Part shown: one piece after another, positions 1 through 6,765 of the stretch
How the letters are laid out: the number at the start of each line of letters is the position of its first letter
Numbering within the stretch: the stretch's first letter is position 1
Source of the DNA: Candidatus Altimarinota bacterium
Lineage (GTDB): Bacteria > Patescibacteria > JAEDAM01 > BD1-5 > UBA2023
Direction of reading: 5' to 3'
Assembly (NCBI GenBank): GCA_018457335.1
Contig: JAGYHI010000012.1
Span: 1-19,560 of the forward strand
Length of the DNA stretch: 19,560 nucleotides
The notes under the pieces: model-generated
Told to the model about the DNA's origin: nothing
What the model saw: the letters and a program-made list of their open reading frames with translations, nothing else
The model's database searches: none
Position numbers and translations under genes: made by a program

Positions 1-1
1 A

Positions 2-661
2 AATGAGAAAACTTTTCAAATATTTAATGAAGCATTTGCTTATTACAGGAAAGTTCTTGGGGTAAATCATATTTTTGAGTGGCACGGAAAAAAATTTAAT
101 ACCAATTTTAGAAATGAACCTTTTCGACCATCACAAGAAGTGCAATGTAAATACGGATTATGAATTTGTAAAAATATAAATCAAAAATCAATTGTCTCAG
201 GAGAAGTATATAGTAGAGAGGAAGATTTTCAGTATTTCTGACAAGCATTCCGATATTGGAGAAAAAAACTCGGTGCAAATAAAGTTTTCAAATGGCATGG
301 AAAAAAATATCGAACTAATGTAATCTCTGAACCCTGGAATCCTACAAGAGAAAATATACAACCGGTTAAAGATATTATCTTTAAAAATAAAGAAGAAATT
401 GTAGAAAAAACTCCGGAAAAAGCTATAAAAAACACTTCTGCTAATAATGAAAACATAAGTAAAACCAAGACCAAAAAAAGTGAAGAAAAAGAAGTTATAA
501 AAGAAACAAAAAAAGATTATAATCCATTTGAAGATTTTTGAGAAACAGAAACAAATAGTTGTTTTGATTATAAAACAAAGGAAACTTGTGAGCCAGATTG
601 ACAATGACTTCATGAAAATGGATGTATGTGGGTAAATGAATATTGTGCTCTCGTATCATAA
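2..661 (+). CDS. Repeat-containing, Cys-rich protein, 5' partial (code 25)
   Basis: The reading frame is open from base 2 to the TAA at 659-661 only if UGA is Gly, at 161, 239, 539, 599 and 605. About 219 residues are visible and the N-terminus lies outside the window. Two copies of a module of about 40 residues are seen (nucleotides about 14-140 and 227-349). Each has an aromatic-rich helix with a K/R-x-LG turn, then F-x-WHGKK-[FY]-x-TN and an acidic E-P ending. A Lys/Glu-rich, probably disordered linker follows. The last 33 residues hold four cysteines in the arrangement C-x8-C-x10-C-x3-x2-C with a GCMW core, which resembles small disulfide modules of secreted proteins. I do not recognise the family. 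An extracellular location is inferred only from the Cys pattern. A terminator follows directly. Confidence is high that it is coding and low on function. Confidence 0.75.
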
Positions 662-667
662 ATTATA

Positions 668-699
668 AATCCTCATTATTTGTTAATGAGGATTTTTTA
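668..699 (+). terminator. Intrinsic terminator after the left-edge gene
   Basis: A perfect 11-bp stem (668-678 with 684-694, AATCCTCATTA and its complement) closes a 5-nt loop and runs into a T tract at 693-698. It sits 6 bases after the TAA at 659-661. Confidence 0.85.
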
Positions 700-718
700 T
701 AAAAAATCTCACGAAAAT

Positions 719-746
719 TTGCTATTTTTCAAAAATTGCATACCAT
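719..746 (+). promoter_or_regulatory. Probable ruvB promoter
   Basis: TTGCTA (719-724) and TACCAT (741-746) are 16 bases apart. The -10 box ends only 6 bases before the ATG at 753, so the transcript would start at or next to the start codon (leaderless). No Shine-Dalgarno is present. The 16-base spacing matches stronger promoters elsewhere in the window. Confidence 0.45.
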
Positions 747-752
747 AGAGTT

Positions 753-1778
753 ATGGCTATAAAATCTTCAAATACACAAATCGCGGATGAGCGACCAGTT
801 TCACCAAAAGAGCAGGCGAGTGAGGGAAATTATCAGTATTCTTTGCGACCGAAAAATCTCACTGAGTACATCTGACAAGAGCATATTAAAAAGCATCTCG
901 CGGTGGCAATTGAATCTGCGAAAATTCGTGATACAGCATTGGAACATATTTTATTTTATGGTCCGCCAGGACTCGGGAAGACAACACTCTCGACACTTAT
1001 TGCCAATGAAATGGGCTCAGCAATCAAATCCACGAGTGGTCCGGCTATCGAAAAACAAAGTGATTTGGTTTCGATTTTGACGAGTATGCTCGAAGGAGAG
1101 ATTTTGTTTATTGATGAAATTCACCGTTTGAAACCTCAAATTGAAGAGATTTTGTACTCAGCGATGGAGGATTTTCAGATAGATATTATGGTGGGTTCTG
1201 GCACTGGGGCGACGAGTATCAAGATGGATATTCCAAAATTTACGCTGATTGGAGCGACGACGCGACTTTCGAGTCTTTCTCATCCACTTCGCGACCGTTT
1301 TGGAAATGTTCTCAAACTCGATTTTTATACCCAAGATGAGCTCGCTCATATTATCGAGCGAAGTTTTGAAATTCTCGAAATGGAAAAATTGCCAAGCGCA
1401 GTGATTGATTCGATTGCGAAGCGGTCTCGTGGGACGCCTCGTATCGCCAACCGCTATGTAAAAATCATCCGAGACTATGCGACTGTCGGCAAAAAAATAC
1501 AGTGTGAAGCAGACTGTAAAAAGATTTTTGACAATTTTTGAGTGGACGAGTATGGGCTCGATCGCCTTGATCAGATTTTACTTTCTCACCTCTCTCAGAG
1601 TGGCATAAATACGCCACTTGGACTCTCGACTCTTGCATCGCTTATCGGCGAGGAAGTCAGCACTATCGAGGATGTTGTCGAGCCGTATCTTTTACAGATT
1701 GGACTCATCGAGCGCTCGCCTCGCGGCCGTAAAATCACGATGAAAGGGAAAGAGTATATAAAAAATAAAAATAAATAG
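753..1778 (+). CDS. ruvB: Holliday junction branch migration ATPase RuvB (code 25)
   Basis: RuvB is the hexameric AAA+ motor that, with RuvA, drives branch migration of Holliday junctions. The gene gives 341 residues, the usual family length, when two UGA codons are read as Gly (codons 41 and 263). UGA-41 falls in the invariant LRP...EYIGQ segment, and UGA-263 opens the [11 protein letters not shown] segment of the C-terminal winged-helix domain. Visible motifs are Walker A GPPGLGKT (70-77), Walker B with IDEIH (Asp121), sensor 1 GATTR (167-171) and the arginine-finger region RDRFG (180-184). The start at 753 leaves about 25 residues before the conserved LRP motif, and the upstream -10 box supports it. 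No ruvA or ruvC lies next to it in this window. Under the standard code the gene would look split in two, which is not a real break. Confidence 0.97.
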
Positions 1779-1788
1779 AAAGAAAAAT

Positions 1789-1816
1789 TTGAATTTTTCT
1801 CGTTTTTTGATATAAT
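1789..1816 (+). promoter_or_regulatory. Promoter of the short transcript upstream of the VKOR gene
   Basis: TTGAAT (1789-1794), 16-base spacer, perfect TATAAT (1811-1816). The same box pair and spacing precede efp (5340-5367). Transcription would begin near 1823. Confidence 0.7.
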
Positions 1817-1846
1817 TCCTAAAAATACTTTCTAACAACCTTCAAA

Positions 1847-1897
1847 ATGGTCGCACAACTTGAAACGAAAATCTCTGATTTTTCCCACAAGAAGTAG
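1847..1897 (+). CDS. Possible 16-codon leader peptide
   Basis: An ATG at 1847 opens a short frame ending at TAG 1895-1897. It encodes MVAQLETKISDFSHKK. It begins about 24 bases after the predicted transcription start, and its last codons and stop lie inside the 5' arm of the terminator hairpin (1884-1897). A ribosome at the stop would block that stem, as in transcription attenuation. There is no Shine-Dalgarno, but native genes here generally lack one. The frame may be chance. Confidence 0.25.
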   Translation: MVAQLETKISDFSHKK

Positions 1898-1957
1898 GCT
1901 TTTTTGAACTATAAAATCTTTTTTCAAAAAATTCTCTACTTTGTGGGGGATTTTTTT
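1884..1957 (+). terminator. Long bulged hairpin with T tract
   Basis: CCCACAAGAAGTAG (1884-1897) pairs with CTACTTTGTGGG (1936-1947) apart from a 2-nt bulge, and seven T residues follow at 1951-1957. The inner stem TTTTTTGAA/TTCAAAAAA extends it. It lies between the promoter at 1789-1816 and the VKOR start at 1999. Confidence 0.6.
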
Positions 1958-1998
1958 AAAAGTATTTTTTCTTTTTCTATTCTTTAATTTTTATTACT

Positions 1999-2502
1999 AT
2001 GCCTTTTAAAAAACGAAATATTTTTATCATCATTCTCACGATTCTCGGAATGATTAATGCTTTTTATCTTTCGTATCTTGCTTACGAACTTGTTTTTGCT
2101 GCAAAAGATGGATTTCTTGCGGTATCGCCGTGTGATATCAATGATACTTTCTCATGTAGCAATGCTCTCAAAAGTCCTCGTGTGCATATTTTTGGGATTC
2201 CTTTTCCAATGATTGCTGCGGTTGTTTATCCGGTTCTTTTCGTACTTTCACTTGTTGCATATTTTCGCAATAGTGTAAATATGATTAAAATTATCACTAT
2301 TATGGCTTTCGGTGGACTTTGTTTTAATGGATACATCATGTACCAAGAGTACCTTATGCAAGTCTTTTGTCCACTTTGTCTTATGTGTACTGGGTATATT
2401 CTCACTATCGGATTGACTGGATTGAGTATTTTGCGAGAAAATCGTTTGTTTCAAGTGGTCTTTATAGCTATGAATACTTGGCAAGAGAAAAATAATAAGT
2501 AA
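1999..2502 (+). CDS. Vitamin K epoxide reductase (VKOR) family membrane thiol oxidase
   Basis: Bacterial VKOR homologues re-oxidise DsbA-type proteins with quinone as acceptor, doing the job of DsbB in the cytoplasmic membrane. The 167-residue product has the family layout. A first membrane helix (about 8-34) is followed by a loop with the cysteine pair Cys45/Cys53 in PCDIN...FSCS, then the GIPFP segment (66-70) and further hydrophobic helices (71-90, 95-115). The active-site CPLC (Cys124/Cys127) lies at the start of the last helix, with an extra Cys130. There is no fused thioredoxin domain, so the partner must be encoded elsewhere. The gene has no UGA-Gly codon. Its TAA lies 6 bases before the next start, so it probably forms an operon with the NYN gene. 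No Shine-Dalgarno was found. Confidence 0.9.
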   Translation: MPFKKRNIFIIILTILGMINAFYLSYLAYELVFAAKDGFLAVSPCDINDTFSCSNALKSPRVHIFGIPFPMIAAVVYPVLFVLSLVAYFRNSVNMIKIITIMAFGGLCFNGYIMYQEYLMQVFCPLCLMCTGYILTIGLTGLSILRENRLFQVVFIAMNTWQEKNNK

Positions 2503-2508
2503 GACAAT

Positions 2509-2958
2509 ATGAAAATTCTTTATATTGATTCTCAAAATATACATAAAGCTCTGCTAGAAATTTGATGGAAAATTGATTGGGAAAGATTTTTTGTGTATAC
2601 AAAAAACAAATATGAAATTGATGAAATCAAAATGTTTGTCTGATATCTCCAGAAATTCGAGAAATTTTACAAAAAACTCGAAAAAATTTGATATACAATG
2701 ATTTTTAAAAAAGCATGAATTTTGCCAAATGGAGAAATAAAATGAAATGTAGATATTGATATCTGCATCGAAAGTATGAAAGATTTTTATGAAAATCGCC
2801 TATCAGAAATGTATCTTGCAAGTGGTGATGGAGATTTTAATTCTTTAGTGGATTTTTTTCAAGAAAAATCTATTTTTTGAAAAGTTTTTATTCCAAATGC
2901 AAAAAAAATCATCAAAAATTCTCCGAAAATCTGCATGATCCAATGTTATTATTCTTAA
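2509..2958 (+). CDS. NYN-domain (LabA/DUF88-like) protein, UGA-rich
   Basis: With UGA read as Gly this is a 149-residue protein with six UGA codons (the first at 2563 and 2641); under the standard code no useful ORF survives. NYN domains are PIN-like folds, many of them metal-dependent RNases. The acidic positions expected in a NYN active site are visible: IDSQN with Asp7 and Asn10, GNVDIDIC (79-86) and SGDGDF (105-110) followed by N-S-L-V-x-F-F. UGA encodes the Gly of the conserved GNVD motif and the Gly before K-V-F-I-P. About two thirds of the glycines are UGA. The gene starts 6 bases after the VKOR stop. RNA cleavage is known for some relatives and is only inferred here. Confidence 0.85.
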
Positions 2959-2981
2959 TAATTTACAATTTTTCCTTAAAT

Positions 2982-3058
2982 AAAACAAAAACCCTCAAAA
3001 AAAATTGAGGGTTCCATGTAGGAGAGAAGAATAATTGTCCTCTACTTCCTTCATGAAC
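2982..3058 (-). ncRNA. Candidate small RNA, antisense-oriented upstream of thrS
   Basis: A near-consensus promoter (3065-3093, minus) and an intrinsic terminator (2987-3013, minus) bracket a transcript of about 75 nt with no gene attached. Its 5' half can form an imperfect hairpin from GTAGAGGA pairing with TCTCCTAC. An ATG-initiated frame inside would read through the terminator to a TAA just beyond it, so a peptide is less likely than an RNA product. I do not recognise an RNA family. The orientation is divergent from thrS, whose promoter region overlaps. Confidence 0.5.
2987..3013 (-). terminator. Intrinsic terminator facing leftward
   Basis: The stem AACCCTCAA (2990-2998) pairs with TTGAGGGTT (3005-3013). 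The T tract is on the minus-strand side (3'-ward T5-G-T4 at 2991-2982), while the plus-strand side reads CCATG. The hairpin therefore best terminates a leftward transcript, although it may also stop the NYN mRNA weakly. Confidence 0.7.
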
Positions 3059-3064
3059 ACTTCT

Positions 3065-3093
3065 ATTGTATCACTTTTCTTAAAAAAAGTCAA
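3065..3093 (-). promoter_or_regulatory. Strong sigma70-type promoter on the minus strand
   Basis: On the minus strand TTGACT (plus 3088-3093), a 17-base spacer and TACAAT (plus 3065-3070). This is the closest match to the bacterial sigma70 consensus in the window, yet it drives no protein gene. The predicted start is near 3058. Confidence 0.7.
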
Positions 3094-3108
3094 AACTTTT
3101 CATACTAT
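3080..3108 (+). promoter_or_regulatory. Possible thrS promoter
   Basis: A weak TTAAAA (3080-3085) and TACTAT (3103-3108) are 17 bases apart; TATAAA at 3106-3111 is an alternative -10. The leader would be about 20 bases with no Shine-Dalgarno. The -35 region overlaps the divergent minus-strand promoter at 3065-3093, so the two may interfere. Confidence 0.35.
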
Positions 3109-3135
3109 AAAATTAAACTTTAACCCTCTAAACCT

Positions 3136-5007
3136 ATGACTCTCTCAACTGCCCGCCACTCACTGGCACACATTATGGCACAAGCCGTAAAACAAAATTT
3201 TCCAGATGTCCAACTCGCAATCTGACCTGCGACAAAAGACGGATTTTATTATGATTTTGATTTCGGAGATACTGAATTCACTGACAAAGATCTCAAAAAA
3301 ATCGAAAAATCGATGAAAAAAATCGTCACACAAAATCAACCTTTTGTGCATTTTCATATCACCTATGACGAAGGAAAAAAACTCGTAAAACTCCTCGACG
3401 AAAAATATAAAGCCCTTCTCATTGAGCGATTTGAAAGTGGAGATTTCAAAAATGAAGAAAAACTTGAAAGCGGAAAAATTGGCTTCTCAATCAACACTGC
3501 GAAGAAAAAAAATAACGAATACTACGCGAAAATCCAAGAATACCTCCAAGAAAAAGGCTACTACGATTTCGCGGAAGGAGAATATCTCCAATTCATCGAT
3601 ATGTGTGCTGGTCCGCACATCGAAAACACCAAAGAACTCGACGCAAACAGTTTCAAAGTTGCGAAACTCGCCGGAGCGTATTGGCTCGGTGATGCAGACA
3701 ATGACCAACTCACTCGAATTTCGGCGTATGCTTTTGAGGATAAAGAAACCCTTGATGCTCATCTCAAACTTCTCGAAGAAGCGAAAAAACGCGATCACCG
3801 CGTACTCGGACAAAAGCTTGGACTTTTTACTTTTTCAGATTTAGTGGGTTCTGGATTGCCACTTTTTACACCAGCCGGAGCCTATATGCGAAATGCAATC
3901 GAGGATACTATCATGGGTATCCAAAGTAAGTATGGATTTGAAAAAGTCAATATTCCGCACATTACAAAAAAAGATCTCTATGAGACTTCTGGACACTGGG
4001 GGAAGTATAAAGATGACCTCTTTCATGTGACTGGAAAATCTGATACGCAGTTCGTTATGAAACCGATGAATTGTCCACATCATGCGCAAATTTACGCTTC
4101 TCAGAGTTGGAGTTATCGTGATTTGCCGATTCGCTATGCCGAGACAACAACTTGCTACCGCGATGAGCAACAAGGAGAACTCCTCGGACTTTCTCGCGTG
4201 CGGTCACTCACACAAGACGACGGACATATTTTCTGCCGCGTGGATCAAATCGGTGAAGAATCTCAAAATCTCGTCAAAGTAATTCGTGAGTTTTATGGAC
4301 TTCTTGGGATGTTTGAAGAAGGTAAATTCTGGGTTTCACTGTCAGTGCGTGATCCAAAAAATCCTGATAAATATCTCGGAGATGAAGAGAATTGGGAAAA
4401 AGCAGAAAACTTCCTCGAAGAAGTGGCAAAATCTGAAAATCTCCCATATAAGAGAGTCGAAGGAGAGGCTGCATTCTATGGACCAAAACTCGACTTCCAA
4501 TTTCAAGATGCTATCGGTCGTGAATGGCAACTGGCAACGATTCAAATCGACTTCGTCCAGCCAGAGCGATTCGGACTTGAATATACGAATAACGAAGGAA
4601 AAAAAGAACGCCCAGTGATGATTCACCGAGCGATTGCTGGATCTCTTGAGCGATTTATGAGTGTCATCATTGAACACTTTGCCGGGACTTTCCCACTCTG
4701 GCTCTCACCTCGCCAAGCCATCGTCGTACCAGTCGGAGAAAAATTCTTCGCTTACGGAGAAAAAATCCTCGCTGACCTCAAAAAATCTGGAATCCGAGCT
4801 GTTGGAGATTTCTCAAGTGACGGACTCAATAAAAAAATCCGAAACGCTGAAAAAATGCACTATAATTACATTCTCGTTGTCGGAGAAAAAGAAGAAAATG
4901 AGCAAACAGTTGCGGTACGAAATTACCGTACCAAAGCACAAACTGACGAGAAATTTGATGAGTTTTTAAGAAATATTGTAGAGGAATTAAAGGAGAAGAA
5001 AATATAA
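3136..5007 (+). CDS. thrS: Threonyl-tRNA synthetase lacking the TGS domain (code 25)
   Basis: This class II synthetase charges tRNA-Thr and clears mis-charged Ser-tRNA. The product is 623 residues with one UGA (3223-3225), which is the Gly of AIGPATKDGFYYDF. It starts almost directly in the editing domain: HSLAH at residues 8-12 is the HxxxH metal motif and MCAGPH is the second editing motif. The N-terminal TGS domain of E. coli ThrRS (about the first 60 residues) is absent. By counting against E. coli landmarks the editing domain carries roughly 40 extra residues, in the Lys-rich stretch before YLQFIDMCAGPH. Zinc ligands correspond to Cys313 (KPMNCPHH), His364 (DDGHIFC) and His497 (HRAIAGSLERF). 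Motif 2 (YRDEQQGELLGLSRVRSL), motif 3 and a C-terminal anticodon-binding domain are present. The ATG at 3136 is the only start before HSLAH. A terminator follows at 5061-5092. Confidence 0.97.
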
Positions 5008-5011
5008 GCAA

Positions 5012-5040
5012 TGTCATCCTGAATTTTTTTCAGGATCTCT
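5012..5040 (+). repeat. REP-like palindrome, ATCCTGAA family, copy 1
   Basis: After GTCATC, the arms ATCCTGAA (5016-5023) and TTCAGGAT (5029-5036) flank a short T loop, and CTCT follows. The same arms recur inverted at 5282-5302 and in direct orientation at 10988-11008, with a variant at 11107-11123. Confidence 0.75.
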
Positions 5041-5060
5041 GGAAAGAGTTTAGATTTTTT

Positions 5061-5092
5061 AAGAAAGGAAATTTTATGTTTCCTTTCTTTTT
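5061..5092 (+). terminator. thrS terminator
   Basis: A perfect 11-bp stem AAGAAAGGAAA (5061-5071) with its complement at 5079-5089, a 7-nt loop, then T residues to 5092. It is 54 bases after the thrS stop. Confidence 0.8.
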
Positions 5093-5218
5093 GTTTTGTG
5101 TTAAAAAATGAAAATTAGTTTGTTGGGGGTTTGAGGATAAAAACTGTTTGAGTCAGATGAAAGTCTGTACAATAAATGAGCGTAAGCGAGCGAATTTTTT
5201 CACCACCAAAGGTTTTGG

Positions 5219-5240
5219 TACTTTTGTCTCCAAAAGTACA
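5219..5240. repeat. Perfect 9-bp palindrome with TCTC loop
   Basis: GTACTTTTG (5219-5227), loop TCTC, CAAAAGTAC (5232-5240). The flanks CACCACC...GGTTTTG on the left and GGAGTTGGAGGGTG on the right suggest part of a dispersed repeat. It has no T tract, so it is not an ordinary terminator. Confidence 0.6.
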
Positions 5241-5278
5241 GGAGTTGGAGGGTGAGGTATTTTGAGAAAGGAAGAGGA

Positions 5279-5306
5279 AGATCCTGAATCAAGTTCAGGA
5301 TGACAT
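5279..5306 (-). repeat. REP-like palindrome, ATCCTGAA family, inverted copy
   Basis: ATCCTGAA (5282-5289), loop TCAAG, TTCAGGAT (5295-5302), ending in GACA. Read on the minus strand it starts TGTCATCC and has loop CTTGA, matching the copy at 10984-11010. Confidence 0.8.
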
Positions 5307-5339
5307 AAGTTTTTATTTCCCTTTTTCCACACTTTCCCC

Positions 5340-5367
5340 TTGAATTTTCTGAAAAAATCCATATAAT
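5340..5367 (+). promoter_or_regulatory. efp promoter
   Basis: TTGAAT (5340-5345), 16-base spacer, perfect TATAAT (5362-5367). The transcript would start near 5374, giving a leader of about 26 bases without a Shine-Dalgarno. It probably drives efp and the DedA gene together. Confidence 0.75.
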
Positions 5368-5399
5368 TCCCATATTATTTCCTTAACTTTTTAAAAATT

Positions 5400-5957
5400 A
5401 TGGCAAATCGTGATGATGTAAAACTTGGTAAAAAAATCCTCCTTGATGGACAACCATACGAAGTGACAAAAGCCGAGCATGTAAAACAAGCCCGTGGTGC
5501 TGGGATGGAGCGATGTACTATCAAAAATCTCTTGACTGGAAAAGTCATCCCAAAAACCTTTCGTGAAAGTGATGTGGTCGAAGAGGCAAATGTTGTATAT
5601 TATAGTTCTGAATATACCTACCAAGACGGAGAAGGGTATCACTTTATGAATCGGGAAACCTACGAAGATATCGTGATTTCTGCGGAAAATATCGGCGACA
5701 GCAAGTATTTCCTCGTGGAAGGAGCAAATGTGAAAGTAATGGAGTGGAATGGAAATCCTGTAAATATCGAACTTCCACCTTCTGTGGCTCTCCGAGTCGA
5801 CCAGACACCTCCAGGAGAAAAGGGAAACAGCGTTAATAATAATCTCAAACCAGCAACCCTCGAAACTGGGCTTGAAATTAAAATTCCACTTTTTATCGAT
5901 CAAGATGAGATGATCCTTGTAGATACTCGGACAAATAGTTATTTGAGCAAGGCATAA
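5400..5957 (+). CDS. efp: Translation elongation factor P, Arg-tip variant
   Basis: EF-P binds between the P and E sites and relieves ribosome stalling at polyproline. The product is 185 residues with the usual three beta-barrel domains: an N-terminal KOW-like domain (about 1-62, LLTGK at 44-48), an OB domain, and a C-terminal OB domain ending in IPLFIDQDEMILVDTRTNSY. The modification loop reads HVKQARGAG, so the tip residue that is Lys34 in E. coli (VKPGKGQ) is Arg32 here, and the PG before it is QA. Arg at the tip is known from rhamnosylated EF-P of Pseudomonas and Neisseria (EarP substrate), but no earP or EpmA/B gene is in this window. There are no UGA-Gly codons. The DedA gene starts 6 bases downstream, so they are probably co-transcribed. 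Confidence 0.97.
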   Translation: MANRDDVKLGKKILLDGQPYEVTKAEHVKQARGAGMERCTIKNLLTGKVIPKTFRESDVVEEANVVYYSSEYTYQDGEGYHFMNRETYEDIVISAENIGDSKYFLVEGANVKVMEWNGNPVNIELPPSVALRVDQTPPGEKGNSVNNNLKPATLETGLEIKIPLFIDQDEMILVDTRTNSYLSKA

Positions 5958-5963
5958 TCTCGG

Positions 5964-6740
5964 ATGAAAAAGAAAATGCAAAACTTTGCAATACTACTTG
6001 CAAAGGTAATTACAATCGGATTCACGGTGTTGACTTTTATTCTTGTTGTTATTACACTCGTGCGTCCTGAGTGGATAGAATCAGCGATTAATTGGATTGG
6101 TGAACTTATAAAATCTCTTGGAAATTGGAATTACCTTATTGCTTTTTTGTCTGCGTGTATCGAAAGCCTGCCGATAATCGGCACGGCAGTACCGGGGACA
6201 AATGTGATGATTTTAATTGGAGGATTTTGGTGAAAAAGCCATCTTTTCTTAACGCTTATTTTCGCAATAATCGGAGCGATGCTCTGAAATGCACTTGGAT
6301 ACTGGATTGGTAAGGTAATCGGAAGTGAGATTATCGAAAAGTATGGTGAATATTTTGGACTTGGCAAGACGGAAGAAAAAATCCTCAAAAAACAAATCAA
6401 AAAAAATGGATTTTGGTATATTATCCTTGGGAAATTTCATAATTTTACTCGGGCTTTTATTCCTTTTATCGCGGGTATTTCTGATATGGAGACGAAAAAA
6501 TTTTGGCTCTATAACATGATAGGATCGATTATTTGGGCGATTGCTATGAATGTAATCGGAATATTTTTTGTTGATATTTACCCGGATATTTTACGAAATC
6601 TCGGGTATATTATCATGGCATGAATGCTCACTTTCTTGGGATATATGTATTTTTTCCAGCGAGAAAAACTCGTCAAATATCTGCAAGATAAAAATCGAGA
6701 AATCGAAGAAAAAATAGAAAGAAAATCGAAAAAAATATAA
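5964..6740 (+). CDS. DedA/SNARE-associated family membrane protein (code 25)
   Basis: DedA-family proteins are inner-membrane proteins; some act in undecaprenyl-phosphate or phospholipid flipping. The product is 258 residues when UGA at 6231, 6285 and 6621 is read as Gly. Hydrophobic segments lie near residues 17-38, 55-95, 96-120, 175-200 and 205-230. Family hallmarks are the re-entrant region with IESLPIIGTAVPG followed by an IGGFWG turn, and the segment GKFHNFTRAFIPFIAGISDM, matching the DedA F-x-R-x-x-P...AG signature with its conserved Arg and Pro. The C-terminus is a charged Lys/Glu tail. The start at 5964 lies 6 bases after efp. Given the WecA-like gene downstream, a role in lipid-carrier recycling is possible, but this is inference. 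Confidence 0.88.
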
Positions 6741-6749
6741 TCTTTAGTG

Positions 6750-6755
6750 TATAAT
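6750..6755 (+). promoter_or_regulatory. -10 box close to the Bro-N start codon
   Basis: A perfect TATAAT at 6750-6755 ends 10 bases before the ATG at 6766, with no convincing -35. The mRNA would have only a few bases of leader. The box follows the DedA stop (6738-6740) directly, so this gene may have its own promoter. Confidence 0.5.
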
Positions 6756-6765
6756 TTTTAAAAAA

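Larger units (their letters stand above)
1823..1957 (+). ncRNA. Candidate structured short RNA or attenuated leader
   Basis: This stretch runs from the predicted start of the TTGAAT/TATAAT promoter to the T tract at 1951-1957. Its 3' half folds into a long nested hairpin. The outer stem pairs 1884-1897 with 1936-1947 and has a 2-nt bulge; a 9-bp inner stem pairs 1900-1908 with 1923-1931. The VKOR start codon is 42 bases beyond the T tract. The element could therefore be a free small RNA of about 135 nt or a leader with an attenuator controlling the VKOR-NYN pair. I match it to no known RNA family. It contains a 16-codon ORF. Confidence 0.4.
5093..5339. other. Gene-free stretch with palindromic repeats
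   Basis: No coding frame is convincing here under code 25. The stretch holds a GTACTTTTG palindrome (5219-5240) inside a longer inverted context (CACC...GGTG, 5202-5255) and an inverted REP-like copy (5279-5306). It precedes the efp promoter. Confidence 0.6.

Noticed and set aside
903..1778. ruvB as a split or frameshifted pseudogene
   Set aside because: The interruption at 1539 and the short N-terminus are UGA codons at conserved Gly positions; the phase never changes.
2982..3044. A 25-codon peptide inside the candidate minus-strand small RNA
   Set aside because: Its stop lies beyond the terminator hairpin, so the predicted transcript would not contain the full frame.
5153..5362. Minus-strand 69-codon frame in the thrS-efp gap
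   Set aside because: It translates the inverted REP-like repeat (CHPELDSGSS) and overlaps the efp promoter.
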